Shown piece by piece: positions 32,276-44,578 of a DNA stretch of 64,000 nt. How positions within the stretch are numbered: the first letter of the stretch is position 1; each line of letters starts with the position of its first letter. The stretch covers positions 558,001 through 622,000 of the forward strand of contig LATX02000200.1 in assembly GCA_001466705.2 (NCBI GenBank), in the 5' to 3' direction. The position numbers were made by a program, and so were the translations under genes. The notes beneath the pieces were generated by a model, which worked only from the letters and a program-made list of their open reading frames with translations, searched no databases and was not told where the DNA came from. The DNA comes from Moniliophthora roreri (lineage: Eukaryota > Basidiomycota > Agaricomycetes > Agaricales > Marasmiaceae).

Positions 32276-33427
32276 TACCGTTGCCGAGAAGTTCAAGGTC
32301 AAAATGACGATTTTCTCACACGATTTTCAAAATTTTGTGCCGTGTTCCCTACTCAAAGTACTCAAAAGCTAGTTTATATCTCTCTTCTGGTTTCAAAATG
32401 CGGTCGCTCGAGTAATGTAGCGCTTAATCAGAGGCTCCGGGAGGATCTGAGGCTCTTGGTCAAAAAAAAAAAACGAATTTCACAGACTTTAGTGTCTATG
32501 CTTAACGTATCATTGGATGTATTCAGGCACTCTAAAATACATATTTGATTCTACTAAGAAAATATGCGAGCATATGAGGGTATCGAATGGTAAAGAAGTT
32601 GGACGTAGGGATGAATTAAGGATGAATGATATCAAAATGATATTCGTCCGGCCAGCACTATAAACTGAGTCGTGTTTCTAGGTGGTTCTAAGGGTCCGAT
32701 TAAGACATCGTCACGGCCGCATAGCATGTTCATGAGTTATAATGATGAATTGACTGGGGGAAAGGTTGATTCAGTCGACGACTTGACGATTCCGATTGAA
32801 TAGACTTCTATGATAAAGAATTAGGAAAAATCTCTCTGGATTCCGAGAAAGGGCGGGAAGCTCTTGAGCCCTTGGGAAAGTTACCTGTATATATATATGG
32901 TTAAGTTAGAGAAAAGACAGAAAAGAAGAAGCAGGGCATGCACCTTAGCGGCTTGTGACACTTGAACCAAGAGTCCTAGAACCTCTCGGACCCTCCGATA
33001 CAGGCCACAGTATCCCAGGGACTCAAATCGACGTCTATTGAAGCTAGAAGAGAGGTATAAGTCAGTTTTGAGAAGGGGGACACGGCACAAATTTTTGAAA
33101 ATCGTGTGAGAAAATCCGTTATTTGACCTTGAACTTCTCGGCAACGATATACATTGTGATTCACGGTTGGACTAAGAGCGACGTTGCCTCTAAGAATATG
33201 CTAATATCCTATCCTGAACAAAACACACCGTTGACTTGTCCCTTGAGCTATCCCAGTAATCCTTTTCCTGCACGGTATAGACATAGCTTCAGAGCAGGGT
33301 TTATCGAGTCTTTCCAACCACTGAGTTATAGAGAGAAAAGACAAACGACCAGCGAGGGACGGGCCGGAGAAATCGGAAACGAGAATCAAAAATCGTGGTT
33401 TTGACCATGAACTTCTCGGCAACGGTA
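32276..33427. mobile_element. Nested TIR repeats (MITE-like)
   Basis: The left end, TACCGTTGCCGAGAAGTTCA at 32276, is matched in inverted orientation twice: at about 33150 (long match, roughly 150 bp, giving an 875-bp element) and at 33427 (29 bp with one mismatch). The outer bases are TA on both sides of the longer pair, compatible with a TA target duplication. No transposase frame is visible inside. A 12-A run lies at about 32463. Confidence 0.65.
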
Positions 33428-33501
33428 ATCGTCGACAGTTCGTCTGCTCAGTACCACTAGGTCCTCCTAGTGAGGTTTCGGACGCCTTTCAATCGCACAA
33501 C

Positions 33502-34008
33502 ATGTATAAAAATTCCATTTTTGGAAATCCAACCAAAAATCCAACCAACCCTCCTCCTTTCCAACGCCCTCGTCCTCATCCTGAGCTCTTAGCAGCTCTC
33601 CAAAAATCACTCCATCCAAAGCGTCGTCGCCGTTGCCGACTGGACATCTTTCCTGGCTCCCTTTGTCTACCTTCCCGCGACTCGAATGCAGCATGTGCTC
33701 GCTTCAGACTCGCTCGCAAGCAACGTGCGATGCATACGAAGCTGCTGCATGAGGTCCAGACAATCCAATCTCGTCTACATGCACTTGAGCATCAGGCTCG
33801 TGCTTTCCACATCCGTCTCGACTCACCTCGTCGCGTAGACTCCGCTCCCAGCCGGATACGTTGTCGGACACCCCCAGTTTCTACACTCCCCCATGTCCGA
33901 CTTCGCCACACAGATGTCATTCAGATTCGACACAGGACAACCTTTACGCGTACAAACCATCGCTCCTTGACCCCTCCACCTCACCATTTTCATTTCTTCG
34001 CTCGATAG
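33502..34008 (+). CDS. Hypothetical basic protein (low support)
   Basis: An open frame of 168 residues, rich in Arg, His and Pro (MYKNSIFGNPTKNPTNPPPF...). There is a weak heptad-like stretch (LLHEVQTIQSRLHALEHQA) around residues 83-101. I recognise no domain, and overlapping frames are also open, so it may be chance. Confidence 0.25.
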   Translation: MYKNSIFGNPTKNPTNPPPFQRPRPHPELLAALQKSLHPKRRRRCRLDIFPGSLCLPSRDSNAACARFRLARKQRAMHTKLLHEVQTIQSRLHALEHQARAFHIRLDSPRRVDSAPSRIRCRTPPVSTLPHVRLRHTDVIQIRHRTTFTRTNHRSLTPPPHHFHFFAR

Positions 34009-34314
34009 GCCCTCAGTAGGGTTACGTTACGTTACTTTACGACACGACGTGCCTGTCAGCTTTTTTTTCTCGCTCATTAGTATACCGGTAGAGTTCGTCT
34101 TTACTGTATATATCTACATGGGCACAGTTAGGTTCGCCGAGGTAGTTTACTATCCTTAGTCCTTAGTTGACAGAGAGTTTGTAAACATTGTAAACATGCA
34201 TGTGCATGAGTAATGGGCGCTAAATATTCACCACGGCACCGACCGCCCAGCGAATTCCGATCTCTTATTTGTAAACTTCAAGCTAACTACACTGCGCTCT
34301 ACTGAATTTACGAA
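34009..34314. other. Intergenic
   Basis: Contains gttacgttacgttac tandem text at about 34020. Nothing else supported. Confidence 0.4.
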
Positions 34315-36362
34315 TCATAATGAACCCGCAACAAACTTTTCATCTAACTTGTTAATCAGCTTTAGCACCACATTGATTTGTTCGACTGCGGTTGGTATAT
34401 CGAGTTTGCTCCATCCTCCATCGACCATGGACGCCCACAAGTAGTCAGGCTGAGGTATAATGCTATTGACGACGATCAGTTTCCTCGAGAGTTTCGGTAT
34501 AATACAAATAACTTGCCCAATCGTAGGGGTTTTGGAGTGTCCAAAATGCGCACTTCCGCCAACGCCATACCTAACAAATGCGTCAATGAGGTACCAGATG
34601 GCGTCGCTTCCATATTATCTCACCATTTTGATAGTTTTCCTTTAATTCTTTGAGGAGAGACCAAAGCCATTCTAATCATGTTCGAAGTATTCTCGAACGA
34701 CTCAATATACAAGTTACGGAGGAGATCGCTGTGTTGGGAATCATTCCTAAGAACTTGTAGTGAGCTTTGTTTGCTTTAATACATCCCAGTAACCAGACTT
34801 ACGCCATTGTCCACATAGGTTCCATCATCCCGGTTGGTTTGTAATTCGGCTGTCCTCCATTGAAATTATCCTTCCACTCGATTGCACCGAAATGCTCACA
34901 AGCAATGATCGCCTTTGCATTATCGATCATCTCCGACTCCTGGTCCATCCAAAGAGATTCGTTAAGATGTCCGCCAGAAACATGACCCGTAGTAATGACG
35001 AAGCTATTTTCAAGCGTGGATGTAAATGCTCAAGCCCATGAACGCCATTGGATAACGGAAGATAACGGAGCGAACGCACTCGATGTTGATATTCGGCCTT
35101 TGTCTGGCCAGAACTTCTGCCATAGTCAATAGTAGAATAGGACCTGGGGAATGCGTCCAATGCGATTGAAGCACCAAGTGAGGCAAAATTCACCATTCTC
35201 TTCTATGATAGATGGGCCGTCACCTATGAGGCATATTAGCGATCCGACGAAGTAGATCATTTACCACCTACCATGTGTGTACAAGATGATAGTATGTCCC
35301 GTGTTTCCCCTTCCTTGTAAGTGACCAACTATCGTCGAGCTCTTTGCTGGAATAGTTGGTGCATCGAGGACCACAGTCGCAGTATCTACTTGGCCACTTT
35401 GGATTAGACTACGTATCAACTTGCCGGTACATCATAATGATTCCCGTTGCCTGGAGCACCCGAGTTGGGAAGATACTGCAGTGCAGCATCCTCGTCAGAG
35501 GTGTGCACCCAAGAAGCGATCACAGCGGCAACACCTTTCGCCTTGAGATCAGTGAAATTCAGCGTTTTCGCGGATTGCCAGTGAGGATTGGTCAAATTTC
35601 CCAACTAATAAGAGCAAGTAAGCCAAATAACCAACCGGCCCGGAACGATGACTCGTCTCACCTCTGGTATGGCAGAATCAGGGATATTTCGCGACGTTCT
35701 AACAGCCATCGATATCAGTGAACGTGCACTGCATCGCACCAGCCAACTCACCCCAGTAGACGATACTCTGGTAAAGAATAGTTTCTCGTCGGACTTGGGT
35801 TGTCAAAAAAGACGATTGCGCCTCCACTGGCTAGGTTATTCAAGTCCAAGGAATCGATATTTGCAGTGCGGGCAAGATCGTCAGAAATTTCGAAGCTCCC
35901 AGCATCGTGCAATGGCTTGGTGACGCCTTCAAGTCCACTGTCTCCACTATAAGGCCAATAGCCTGTTGTTGGAAGGCCTAAAATAGTCCCATTTTTCAGA
36001 CTGAGGGTTAACGACCACCACCTAGGATCCCATCTAACGGAAGTCTGAGCAATTCGGCAGAAAGAACGTGAACGTGATCATACCGATCAAGTTCGTAAGT
36101 CAAGGTCTTCACGTCAAGGCCTGCAACTCTCATCGACCCAGCGACTAGTTCGGTAAGAACATTCTGGTTGTCATTACCGGCTGCAAAGGATTCAGAAGAG
36201 TCGCTAAGTAATGAGGAAGCACTTACTCCACCGTGGGCCTCTCAAATTTGTTTGAAATAGACGATCGCGAAGTAGTTGCTGTTGCTGAGAAAGGCTAGGG
36301 ACTTGAGCAAGAGCGAAAGGAAGGGTTATCCAAAGAGTAGTACTCAAGCGTTTGGGGCGCAT
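34315..36362 (-). CDS. Secreted PA-domain / M28-type peptidase-like protein
   Basis: I spliced about ten exons on the minus strand from ATG 36360-36362 to TGA 34315-34317. The start gives a signal-peptide-like MRPKRLSTTLWITLPFALAQ. Next come TGNDNQNVLTELVAGSMRVAG and YELDRWWSLTLSLKNG; a segment GAIVFFDNPSPTRNYSLPEY; a protease-associated-like part (NFTDLKAKGVAAVIASWVHT); YTHGDGPSIIEENGP; then FVITTGHVSGGHLNES, AIIACEHFGAIEWKD and PTGMMEPMWTMA. The C-terminus reads IPQPDYLWASMVDGGWSKLD. This follows an Agaricomycete family related to zinc aminopeptidases (M28) with an inserted PA domain. The THxDGPS and EH segments are where M28 metal ligands sit, but the canonical second ligand is not evident to me, so activity is uncertain. 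One intron near the 3' end appears to be GC-AG. Confidence 0.6.
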
Positions 36363-37368
36363 AGCGATATCGCACGATTGGAAACAGAGGACCCGTTCAA
36401 ATGCAACGCTTTAAGGTGAGAGATGTTCTACGGAATTCTCATCCCAATAAAACGTACGCACGGCCGTTTTGGATGAACGGGAGTACGATAGTGGCGGAAA
36501 GCATTGTGTACCTCATTCCTAGTCAAGTGATCGAATAGAACGGAGGTGTCATCTGGTCGGAACATACGCGACCTAAGACCCGAGAAATACTCCTCAGAGC
36601 CATCCGAGAGCAGACATGGAAGCTGAAATAAAGGGCTAGGTACACACTGTCAATGTATTTCGGCCGAAAGGGAACACATGAGGCCACACCTAGATACTGC
36701 GCCACCACAATGGAAGAGGTGAAAACGCGATCCAAGGAAAGAACTCGATCAGCGATGTTTGGATGGAGTTGTACGTTGAATCTGAAGCTGTTGGCATCTA
36801 TCGTTGAGACAGAATTCGAAGCAGATATCGTGAAGGTCATGGGATGATCCTGTTCGGCAGCACAACGGCAGCGCTCGGCATGTATTCCAACAATGTCGAT
36901 ACAACCGGACAACAGGACACAACCCATGGAGTTAGAATGATAAGCAAAGGAAAGTATTAAATGGGGTGAAATAAGGCGAGAAATCGCTACCTTCTCCAAT
37001 TTGACGGTCAGGAGTTTCCATCAGAACTGACAGCACGAGTACATTTTTAGAAGAAATTACAGCAGGGTTGAACGTTGAACCTGGCGGAGGGTAAGGTCAA
37101 CGAAAAGTCAATTCCGAAGAGCAAATGGTGTGACACCCATGTCACGACCCACGCGCCACCGTGATTTCGGACCGTCGCGTCGCGTCGTGGTCGTGACGGT
37201 GCTCAAGCCGACGAAAACAAACGAAAACAAACGAAAACCATTGCATGACAGCTAATGACGGGTTTTATTCATTATACAGCTGTATTATGTACAGTACTCT
37301 AAACAATAACTTCGAAAGGAAACATCGAGCCCATCAGGGAGAATACTAAGTTTTTTCTGATCCAAGAT
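36363..37368. other. Intergenic between peptidase and desaturase 1
   Basis: A 158-codon minus-strand frame (36523-36999, MEKVAISRLISPH...) has no recognised domain. A triplicated acgaaaacaa lies at 37214-37239 and a CG-rich palindromic patch (cgtcgcgtcgcgtcgtgg) at about 37164-37181. Confidence 0.4.
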
Positions 37369-39244
37369 TCAGTTCGATTTGCGCGCAGGGCGACGAACAG
37401 CTTGTCCTTTCTTGTTTCTGTAGAATAAGACGTCGCCTAGTGAAAATGTTCAGTATGCCCTTCCGTGTGAACACACTAAAGATATTCACCTTCATTCTCC
37501 ACAAATTGACAGTCATTGTAATTCTGCCAGAGGGCTTTGAAAACTGGCTTTTCCGAATAGGCATAATGGTCCCCAATAAATGCCTTCAAATAACGGGTTG
37601 CTTCTTCGCCGTGATCTGCAAGCATGTTCAGAGGCAATCAGAATATCATCAACCCAAAAACGTACAGAACGGCAATTTTGGGAAAAACTGTTTCGAGACG
37701 TCAGCCATTGCGTAGAGGATGGGGTAAGTACAGTTACTTACATGGTGAATGACATGGTAGTGAGCTACATCGTGAAGGAAAAAACGGCCTTGCCATCCAA
37801 GGAAGTCTCTGTCCACCGTAGCGGCGGCTCCACGTTGGTAGTTCCATTCCTTCCCGCGGTAATGAGGAAGGGTGGGATCCGTGTGATGCAGATAGGTGAT
37901 CATGATAACTGCGCGTCAAATATGGTGTTGAAGCGAGGATCGGTGAGCATAGATATCAATACTGTAAAAAGGTTTAATGCTTACACCAGTGTGTACTATG
38001 AATAGTCAGATACAGTGTTGGGGTGAGGACCGGTGAGCATAGGCATCAATAGGTAGAAAGGTTCAAGACTTACACAGCTAGCCATGGTATTCCGTAAAAC
38101 TTGATAACCTCCAAGGCACCGTAGACTGAACTAGTATAGGTGACGGCCCAGACCATAGATGCTATGCCAATGTTCGAAAGTATCACGGCGTTGCGCTGTT
38201 CCTTGGTGAATAGAACAGAGCTTGCTGATAATATAATGGATCATGGATCAGTTACTGTGTAACGCAATGAGATCCGCATTTGACTCACGATCAAAGTGAT
38301 TCGTCCATTTTGGATAACCTTTCTGTCCAGAGACATTGAACACTTGTTGAATGAAGCTCAGGATTAGCTGACTATCTCCTTTGGCTCTAGCCGAGTCTTT
38401 ACTCACGCAAGTACGCAGGAAATGCCAGTAACTGCTGTCTGACGAGCATTATTAAAGTGTAAAGAGGTGTGTCTCCAAAGATTTCGTCCCAATCGATTGG
38501 CCCGTCAACCGGGATGCCGAGGTCTTTGCGGGTTTTTGGGACGTATACCTCGTCGCGCTCCATTGAGGCGTGATTGCAGTGGTGACGGTGGTGACTAATC
38601 TTCCAGCTGAGGTATGGAGTCCACAGAGCGGTATGCGTTATCTACCAGGGATAGATCAAGCTGAGTCGAAAGTAAAATTCTTTTCAGGATACTCACAAAA
38701 CCGAGCGTGTCATTTACGATCCTATAGTCCGAGAAGGCGCCATGTCCGCACTGAAGGTGGATTAGCACTAGGTTGAGGGGGCAAAAGAGTTTCCAACCTC
38801 ATGGCCAATGACCCATATTCCAGTGAATGTTAGACCTTGGAACCACCAGCTGATGAGGGCACAGTGATCAGTAATGATGCTATGAAGGCGTGGTAACCAA
38901 CGTACTAAAGCAGCCACGCAGACGACCGGACGAGCTGCGCTCCAAATGGACCGAGAGTCTCCACGACAACTTCCTTCTTTGTTAATGGATCGATCTTTGA
39001 GGCACAGTACCAGAGAAGGCTTGCGACGAGCGCATCACGCAGGAGATATAGCAATCCCAGTGAAGTATCTCGCACGAAGAGTCGAGCAGGAATGGCGTCC
39101 TTAATTTCCTTCAGGGACCTATGAAGAAGATTTATCATCACAGCGAGGTTACTCGAAGAAAGGAGCCTACCAAGGCATAGGTGTGAAGTCCGGGAGGTCT
39201 TCCTCGTTGTAGGGCCTTAGTGGAATTTGGGCTTTAGAAGACAT
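37369..39244 (-). CDS. FAD2-type membrane fatty acid desaturase (copy 1)
   Basis: From ATG 39242-39244 ([16 protein letters not shown]) to TGA 37369-37371, split by about seven short introns. Family N-terminal signature [19 protein letters not shown]. Three histidine boxes are readable: HECGHG (split by an intron at about 38780), HHRHH (about 38580), and HVIHH followed by [18 protein letters not shown] (about 37760-37590). [15 protein letters not shown] and [21 protein letters not shown] are strongly conserved, and the C-terminus [16 protein letters not shown] is typical. The enzyme is expected to be an ER membrane di-iron desaturase introducing a cis double bond into acyl chains on phospholipids (oleate delta-12 class). 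All eight box histidines are present, so activity is likely; regiospecificity cannot be read from sequence. It is divergent with copy 2, 1.16 kb away. Confidence 0.9.
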
Positions 39245-40406
39245 TCAGGAATAGAAGAAGGTTCAAGGAAGAAGTAGTTGCTGAGTTTGATCGGGACTCG
39301 ATGCGTCGCTTTTAAGAGCAACCAGAGATCTCGTCCTGTGCCATACCTGGGATACGGTGAGATGAGATGCATTCCGGATGGTCGGAAAAATGGACGAATG
39401 TCACTCACAATGTTGGAGAACTCAAACGGATCCTACGAACCACTTGACGCCACCCGAATCGCTTGATGGATGTCCTACGACAATCACCCATACTATCACA
39501 AAACCATACTTAATTTAGCCTTGTCCGCAGATGCTAAAAATTTAGTGCAGATTGAGCTGTGCATGTCAATTTGGAGATGTAAGGCTTTCAGAACACCAGA
39601 GTAAAGTCTAGAGTCTAGAGTGATGAAGACATTAGCTCACTATGTAACGATGTTCTAAAATTGAAGGACACACGGGCGACATCGATCCTGAATGAAGAAT
39701 CAATAAACGAACGGCGATGCACTGTGATCAGCCGGCAGACTAAGGCACAGACTCCCAGTTTTTCAATCGTTTTGATTGTTTGAAAACATCGGCCCATTGT
39801 CTTCAACATTTGCCGATTCTCCTTCTGCCAAGCGACGCTAATAAGTACAGACGTAGAGCAGGTTAAATTCTTGAGCAATATGTCTTCGATATGTCCTTCG
39901 CGCCTAGCTTGAAAAATTTTGCATGTCGTACAGGTTGAGCGAGATATCCGAAGAGTGCGAAGACGTGGAATGAGGCAAGATGGGCGCCGGGGCGGTGTCA
40001 TCCGATTGCCGGCATGCTCCGGGGTCCGGCGGCATGTTGAAGTCGCTGTCATACACTAAACTCTGAACCCTCTAACGCCTAACCGCGAATTCTCGGCCAA
40101 TTCCAAGCCAACTTAATACTTTCTTCGTAAAGATCAACGGAGATGAGATGAACCTAACGATTACCTCAACTGGAGAAAATAAGCATAAAATTCAGATTGT
40201 CAATCCGTACCATTATCCGGCGCTTGAGCTTAGTGAGTCCATTTTTGTTCAAGCCCCCAGACCATTGACTTTGGCACTTTGCACAGGCGTAGACATGTAT
40301 GCAATCCATCTCAGAATGGACTTGAAATTATGTGTCGCAAGGAGATAAAAGGGACAGGTCTGGCTCCGCAAACACTATCCCTCCTAGCTTTTCCTTCACT
40401 CTTGTC
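39245..40406. other. Shared intergenic region between divergent desaturases 1 and 2
   Basis: 1,162 bp that must hold both promoters. A 145-codon minus-strand frame (39615-40052) lies in it without a recognised domain. I see no clear TATA box or named element. Confidence 0.5.
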
Positions 40407-42041
40407 ATGTTATCGAGAATCTTCCCCGATGGTCCTGAGTATATCGCTCGAAAGAACACCCCTTTCTCGCCAACAAAGGTCAGAGGGTGTCTTTCGCCTT
40501 TCACTCTTACGCTGTACTAAGTTCAGTCCAGGTTACCCATACTGAACTACGGGCTGCAATCCCACAGGCTCTTTTCGAGAAGAATACTCTGAAGGGCCTG
40601 CTATATGTTGCACGCGATGTGATCTGTGCCGTCGCCGTGTATAAGCTCGGCTGGCTCATCGACCCCACGGCTCATTTGTTGGTTTCGCACCTCGGTGTGC
40701 CTGCACTCGCAGGGACGATCTTTAAATGGGCCTCATGGTCGGTGTACTGGTACTGTCAGAGCATAATTCTAGCCGGCTGGTGGTGCATGGCGCATGAGGC
40801 TGGTCACGGAAACATTTCTTCATATCAGTGGGTGAATCACTTCGTAGGATTCAGCCTTCATACGGTAAATCCTTTCACTCCTACTTTATACCGTCCATTA
40901 ACTTGATCTGTTCTCAGTTTGTTCTGGCGCCTTACTACTCGTGGAGAGCCTCTCATCATGCCCATCATAGGGCCACTGTATCCATTGAGCGAGACGAGAA
41001 CTATGTGCCCCGTACCCGGTCGGATTATGGTCTGCCCCCGGAACCGCTGGCTTCGGCGAGAGACTACCATGAGATATTCGAAGAAACACCGATCTATACC
41101 CTTGCTCGCATGGTCTTCATGCAGCTTCTAGGATGGCAAGTCTACCTCTTCACCGACGTATCTGGTTCGCCTCGACACCCTCCTGGTACCAATGTTGGTT
41201 CTTCCCGGTTTCTTTTGCAATATTTGCTGACCTTATTGCGACTTAGCACTTCTCCCCATCCTCACCACTGTTCAAACCGAAAGACCGCAATGGAATCATC
41301 GCTTCAAACATTGGCCTCACGTTTATGTCATGTGTCTTGTACTTGTGGACAAAACAAGTGGGCACATCGGCATTCCTCAAGCTGTATTTAGTGCCATACA
41401 TTGTAAGCTGCAATCTTGTTTCTATCAGAGCTTTTTTATAACTCCTTGGGCTTAGCTCCTGAATCATTGGATAGTAATGTTGACATACCTGCACCACTCT
41501 GATCCAACCGTTCCTATGTACCGCATAAGCCAATGGTCATATGTTCGAGGCGCTGTCTCGACTGTTGATCGGCCGCTTCTCGGTTGGGCTGGAAGGGTTT
41601 TCTTCCACAATGTGAGCCACGATCATGTAAGTTTTTTTTTGTTCGAGAACAGTCTGAATACCGATTCACCTAATCTTGTCAGATTTCACACCATCTATTT
41701 TCCACTATTCCATTCTGTAAGGGTCACCTCTAAATAAAAAGGAACTATTATTCATCATTCATGCAACAGACAACCAGCCTTTAGCCACTGCTCGAATTAA
41801 GGAGGTTCTAAAAGGGGACTACAACTACGACTCCACGGTGGGTATTGATACGAGTTCTCCCTGTTTCTATGACTCAACTCCCAAATAGAACTCGTTCCGT
41901 GCGCTTTATCGCACCTTCACAGAATGCTGCTTCGTCGAAGACGACGGCGAGATCGTCTTCTATAAGAACAAACAAGGCAAGGCAGCTCGGGTACTAGCAG
42001 AGGATGCATTGGATCGACCAACGGCCCAGAGTAGTAATTGA
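40407..42041 (+). CDS. FAD2-type membrane fatty acid desaturase (copy 2, diverged)
   Basis: ATG at 40407-40409 (MLSRIFPDGPEYIARKNTPF), a gtcaga donor at about 40475, then VTHTELRAAIPQALFEKNT. Histidine boxes: HEAGHG (about 40790), HHAHH (about 40955), and HISHH after an intron at about 41630-41680. Further conserved text: HFSPSSPLFKPKDRNGI, VMLTYLHHSDPTVPMY, and GAVSTVDRPLLGWAGRVFFH. The C-terminal exon reads FTECCFVEDDGEIVFYKNK and ends at TGA 42039-42041. All box histidines are kept, but surrounding residues differ from copy 1, which suggests a different substrate or position. FAD2-like paralogues in some basidiomycetes act as acetylenases; nothing here proves that. The exon chain is clean, so it should be functional. 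Confidence 0.88.
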
Positions 42042-43111
42042 AGACCTTCATGAACCGCTCCAGTCGTTTCCTTTCCACCATTGCATGTCAAGCTTTACTT
42101 CTCCCGCTGTATGTTGATGTAAACTTTTGTGTATTTTCGTTATTTATATCTAGATTCTTTACTGTACATTGCCAACTATTTACTTGTTCAATCATACAAA
42201 CTTTGACCGAGGATCCTAGGCAATACCATTTTGTGTGAAAGTAAGAGGTAAAGGATGTCATTTTCGTGATGATCCGCATTTTGAGTAAGGATGACCCTCT
42301 CGATTGGCTATCGCCTTCGTCAATAAGCTTTGAACGAACTCATCTCGTATAGGAAAGTAGCCTCAGGGCAGCAGACACGATTCAGACGTGTAAGATGATA
42401 AACTCTCACTCATTGCGTGAGGCTTGTCCCTCATTTTCGTGGCGTTGGTGGGCAACGGTAATCTGTGACCAGCAGATCCGCGAAGCAATGCAAAGCTTTG
42501 CGACCGTGCAATCATAACGATAATTGAATAGGCCATAGCCTTTGGAGAGACCATCGTTTCACTTCTTATTCATGGATACGACCATGCATAGCGCCTGTGA
42601 ACCAGGCAGGTGATGGACAGCAAGCTTAGAGCCTACAAAGCTGACCTCATGCAGTGCGGCTTCGGATCTTCTGTTTTATTGACCGACGAGATCACCGCAA
42701 GGTCATCGTCTATTCTGGGTTGATCCGCAATGGTAGCTTTTGAGGTCTCCCGAAGTCGATGCTATACCCGAGATACGTATAATCAATGCTGTTTCATGCG
42801 TTTCGCATTTATCATGATTCATTCACGAACTGAGGTGTCCCAGCTGTGAAATCTCCCGTAGATGTCGGTAGTTCGAGTGACTTAACTTAAGAATTTTTGA
42901 GACATACAGCGTATGGAGAATCGAGGTCCGTGTAAAGCATTTGGGCAACACGCATGTAGCGCTCCCCCATTTAGATGAATATTTATGAATTCTACACGCC
43001 GCCCACAGCAAAGTGTGAAGATAGTTTTTCTTTTTTTTTAACTTGCACCTCAGGAACTGCCAACGAATGAGTGATGAATTGCATTTTCCCCGTACGACAA
43101 CACACAGATGA
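42042..43111. other. Intergenic between desaturase 2 and zuotin
   Basis: No supported gene. Only short open frames on both strands. Confidence 0.5.
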
Positions 43112-44578
43112 TCATGCAGCGTCCCCAGCGGCTTCTGCCGCTCTTTGTTGTCGCCTGGCCTTCTTGGCTGCGTTTGCAGCAGCGGCTTTGGCCTTCTTCG
43201 CCTCCGTTTTAGCAGCCTGTAATAGAAGGCATTAGTTTATTAGCAAAAGGGCGAGAATGAAGTCAGATAGGCTACCTTTTCCGCTTCCTCCTTCTTCCTC
43301 TTTTCTTCCTCCTCCTCGGTCTTAGACTTCTTCGGGGTATTCGCACCAGTGTTAGTGCCGGATGCGGGCTGTGAACGGGCAAGTCTCTTTGCCTCGCGGG
43401 CTGCCTTTTCTTCCTCCTTGATACGCTTGATACGGGGATCAAGGCTGGCAGTGGTCAGGCTCTACCAATACAATGTTTCGGAGTGAGGCTTACCTCAGAA
43501 CCAAGTCAACCATCTGCCGGAGACGCGCAGTGTCTTCCTTCTTTCTACGAGCGCGCTCACTCTTGTTTTTCTTTTCCGTGTAACGCTTGTCGTCTCGGCT
43601 AAGGAACAATCAAAATTAAGCTGGAGCAAGTTCCCATTTGAAACGTCACTCACTTATCACTACCTTCATTGACTTCTTTGTCTAGCCACTCGAAGCTTCT
43701 CCAGCTGTCAAATTTGTACCAGAAGTCGTAGAACCCCTCGACGTGTTCCTTGCTAGCCTCATAGTTTCCCAGCATAGGTACAGGCTGTTGCCGTGAAAAT
43801 CTGGCCTCCCTTTCGAAAACGGGCGCCCAAGTTTTGAAAAAGTCCAACTTCTTCGCCTGAACGGCAGAAGGAATGGCCTCAGTCTCTTCAATGAACTCGG
43901 GATCAACCGAGTCGAACTGGCGACGTTTTTCGGGATTGGTTAAAACTTCATGGGCTTTCTGGATACATTTGAAGAAAGCATCGTCGTTTGTGTTTAGATT
44001 CAATCCGAGAAGAGACGACGTAGACTGAGGTTCAGAGGTTGCAGTAACCTTTTTATCTGGGTGATGTTTGAGGACTTTCTTACGATCTACACGTGGAAGA
44101 AAACCTCAGTAAGCGATTTCAGATGAAAATAGATACAACGTACGCGCAATCTTGATCTGCTCAGGCGTCGCTTTGTATCTGAGATGAGAAAGTCCAAGAA
44201 CAGCGTAATAATCGTGTTTCTGGTTTCGGGGGCAGAATTAGTTGCTCTGTCTATCGCATCAGATTTGAAAATACAGACCTTCCATTCCTTTGGATCGAGA
44301 GACAAGAGTTCCTCAGTCTCTGGTTCATCTCCGACACCCAAATCATCCTCCCCGTTCGTAGTAGATCCCTGCAACTCCTCCAGCCTTCGCCGTTCCTTGT
44401 TGTTGAAGGCATCCTGCTCCTCGAACGAGTTGTTGTGGTGCAAGGTGAGGCGAAGGTGCGAAAGATAAGCTGGTCCAGCGGATAAGAGATTCCTTTTCAC
44501 CGGCGCAGATATTTTGGAGCCAGAGGCCTGAGGGAGAGTATAGGATTTGGGCAGAGGCTTGACTTCTATCGATGGCAT
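43112..44578 (-). CDS. ZUO1: Zuotin-type ribosome-associated J-protein, C-terminally short
   Basis: From ATG 44576-44578 (MPSIEVKPLPKSYTLPQASG) to TGA 43112-43114, with about six exons. The N-terminal region includes DPKEWK. The J-domain reads KHDYYAVLGLSHLRYKATPEQ ... VLKHHPDKK with the HPD motif intact. The zuotin-homology part reads FFKCIQKAHEVLTNPEKRRQFDS, FYDFWYKFDSWRSFEWLD and RRKKEDTARLRQMVD, and a highly charged Lys/Glu/Ala helix follows. In yeast Zuo1 pairs with the Hsp70 Ssz1 as the ribosome-associated complex that stimulates Ssb at the tunnel exit. The protein here ends AAEAAGDAA soon after the charged helix; the C-terminal four-helix bundle that contacts 18S rRNA in yeast is not visible in this frame or just downstream. 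Either this gene lacks it, or an exon is missed or broken. Confidence 0.88.

Noticed and set aside
37201..37240. CRISPR-like or regulatory direct repeat (acgaaaacaa x3)
   Set aside because: Three short adjacent units without spacers in a eukaryotic intergenic region: a simple tandem repeat.
39615..40052. 145-codon minus-strand ORF between the two desaturases
   Set aside because: No domain, Arg/Thr/Ser-rich composition typical of antisense or chance frames, and it fills the shared promoter region.
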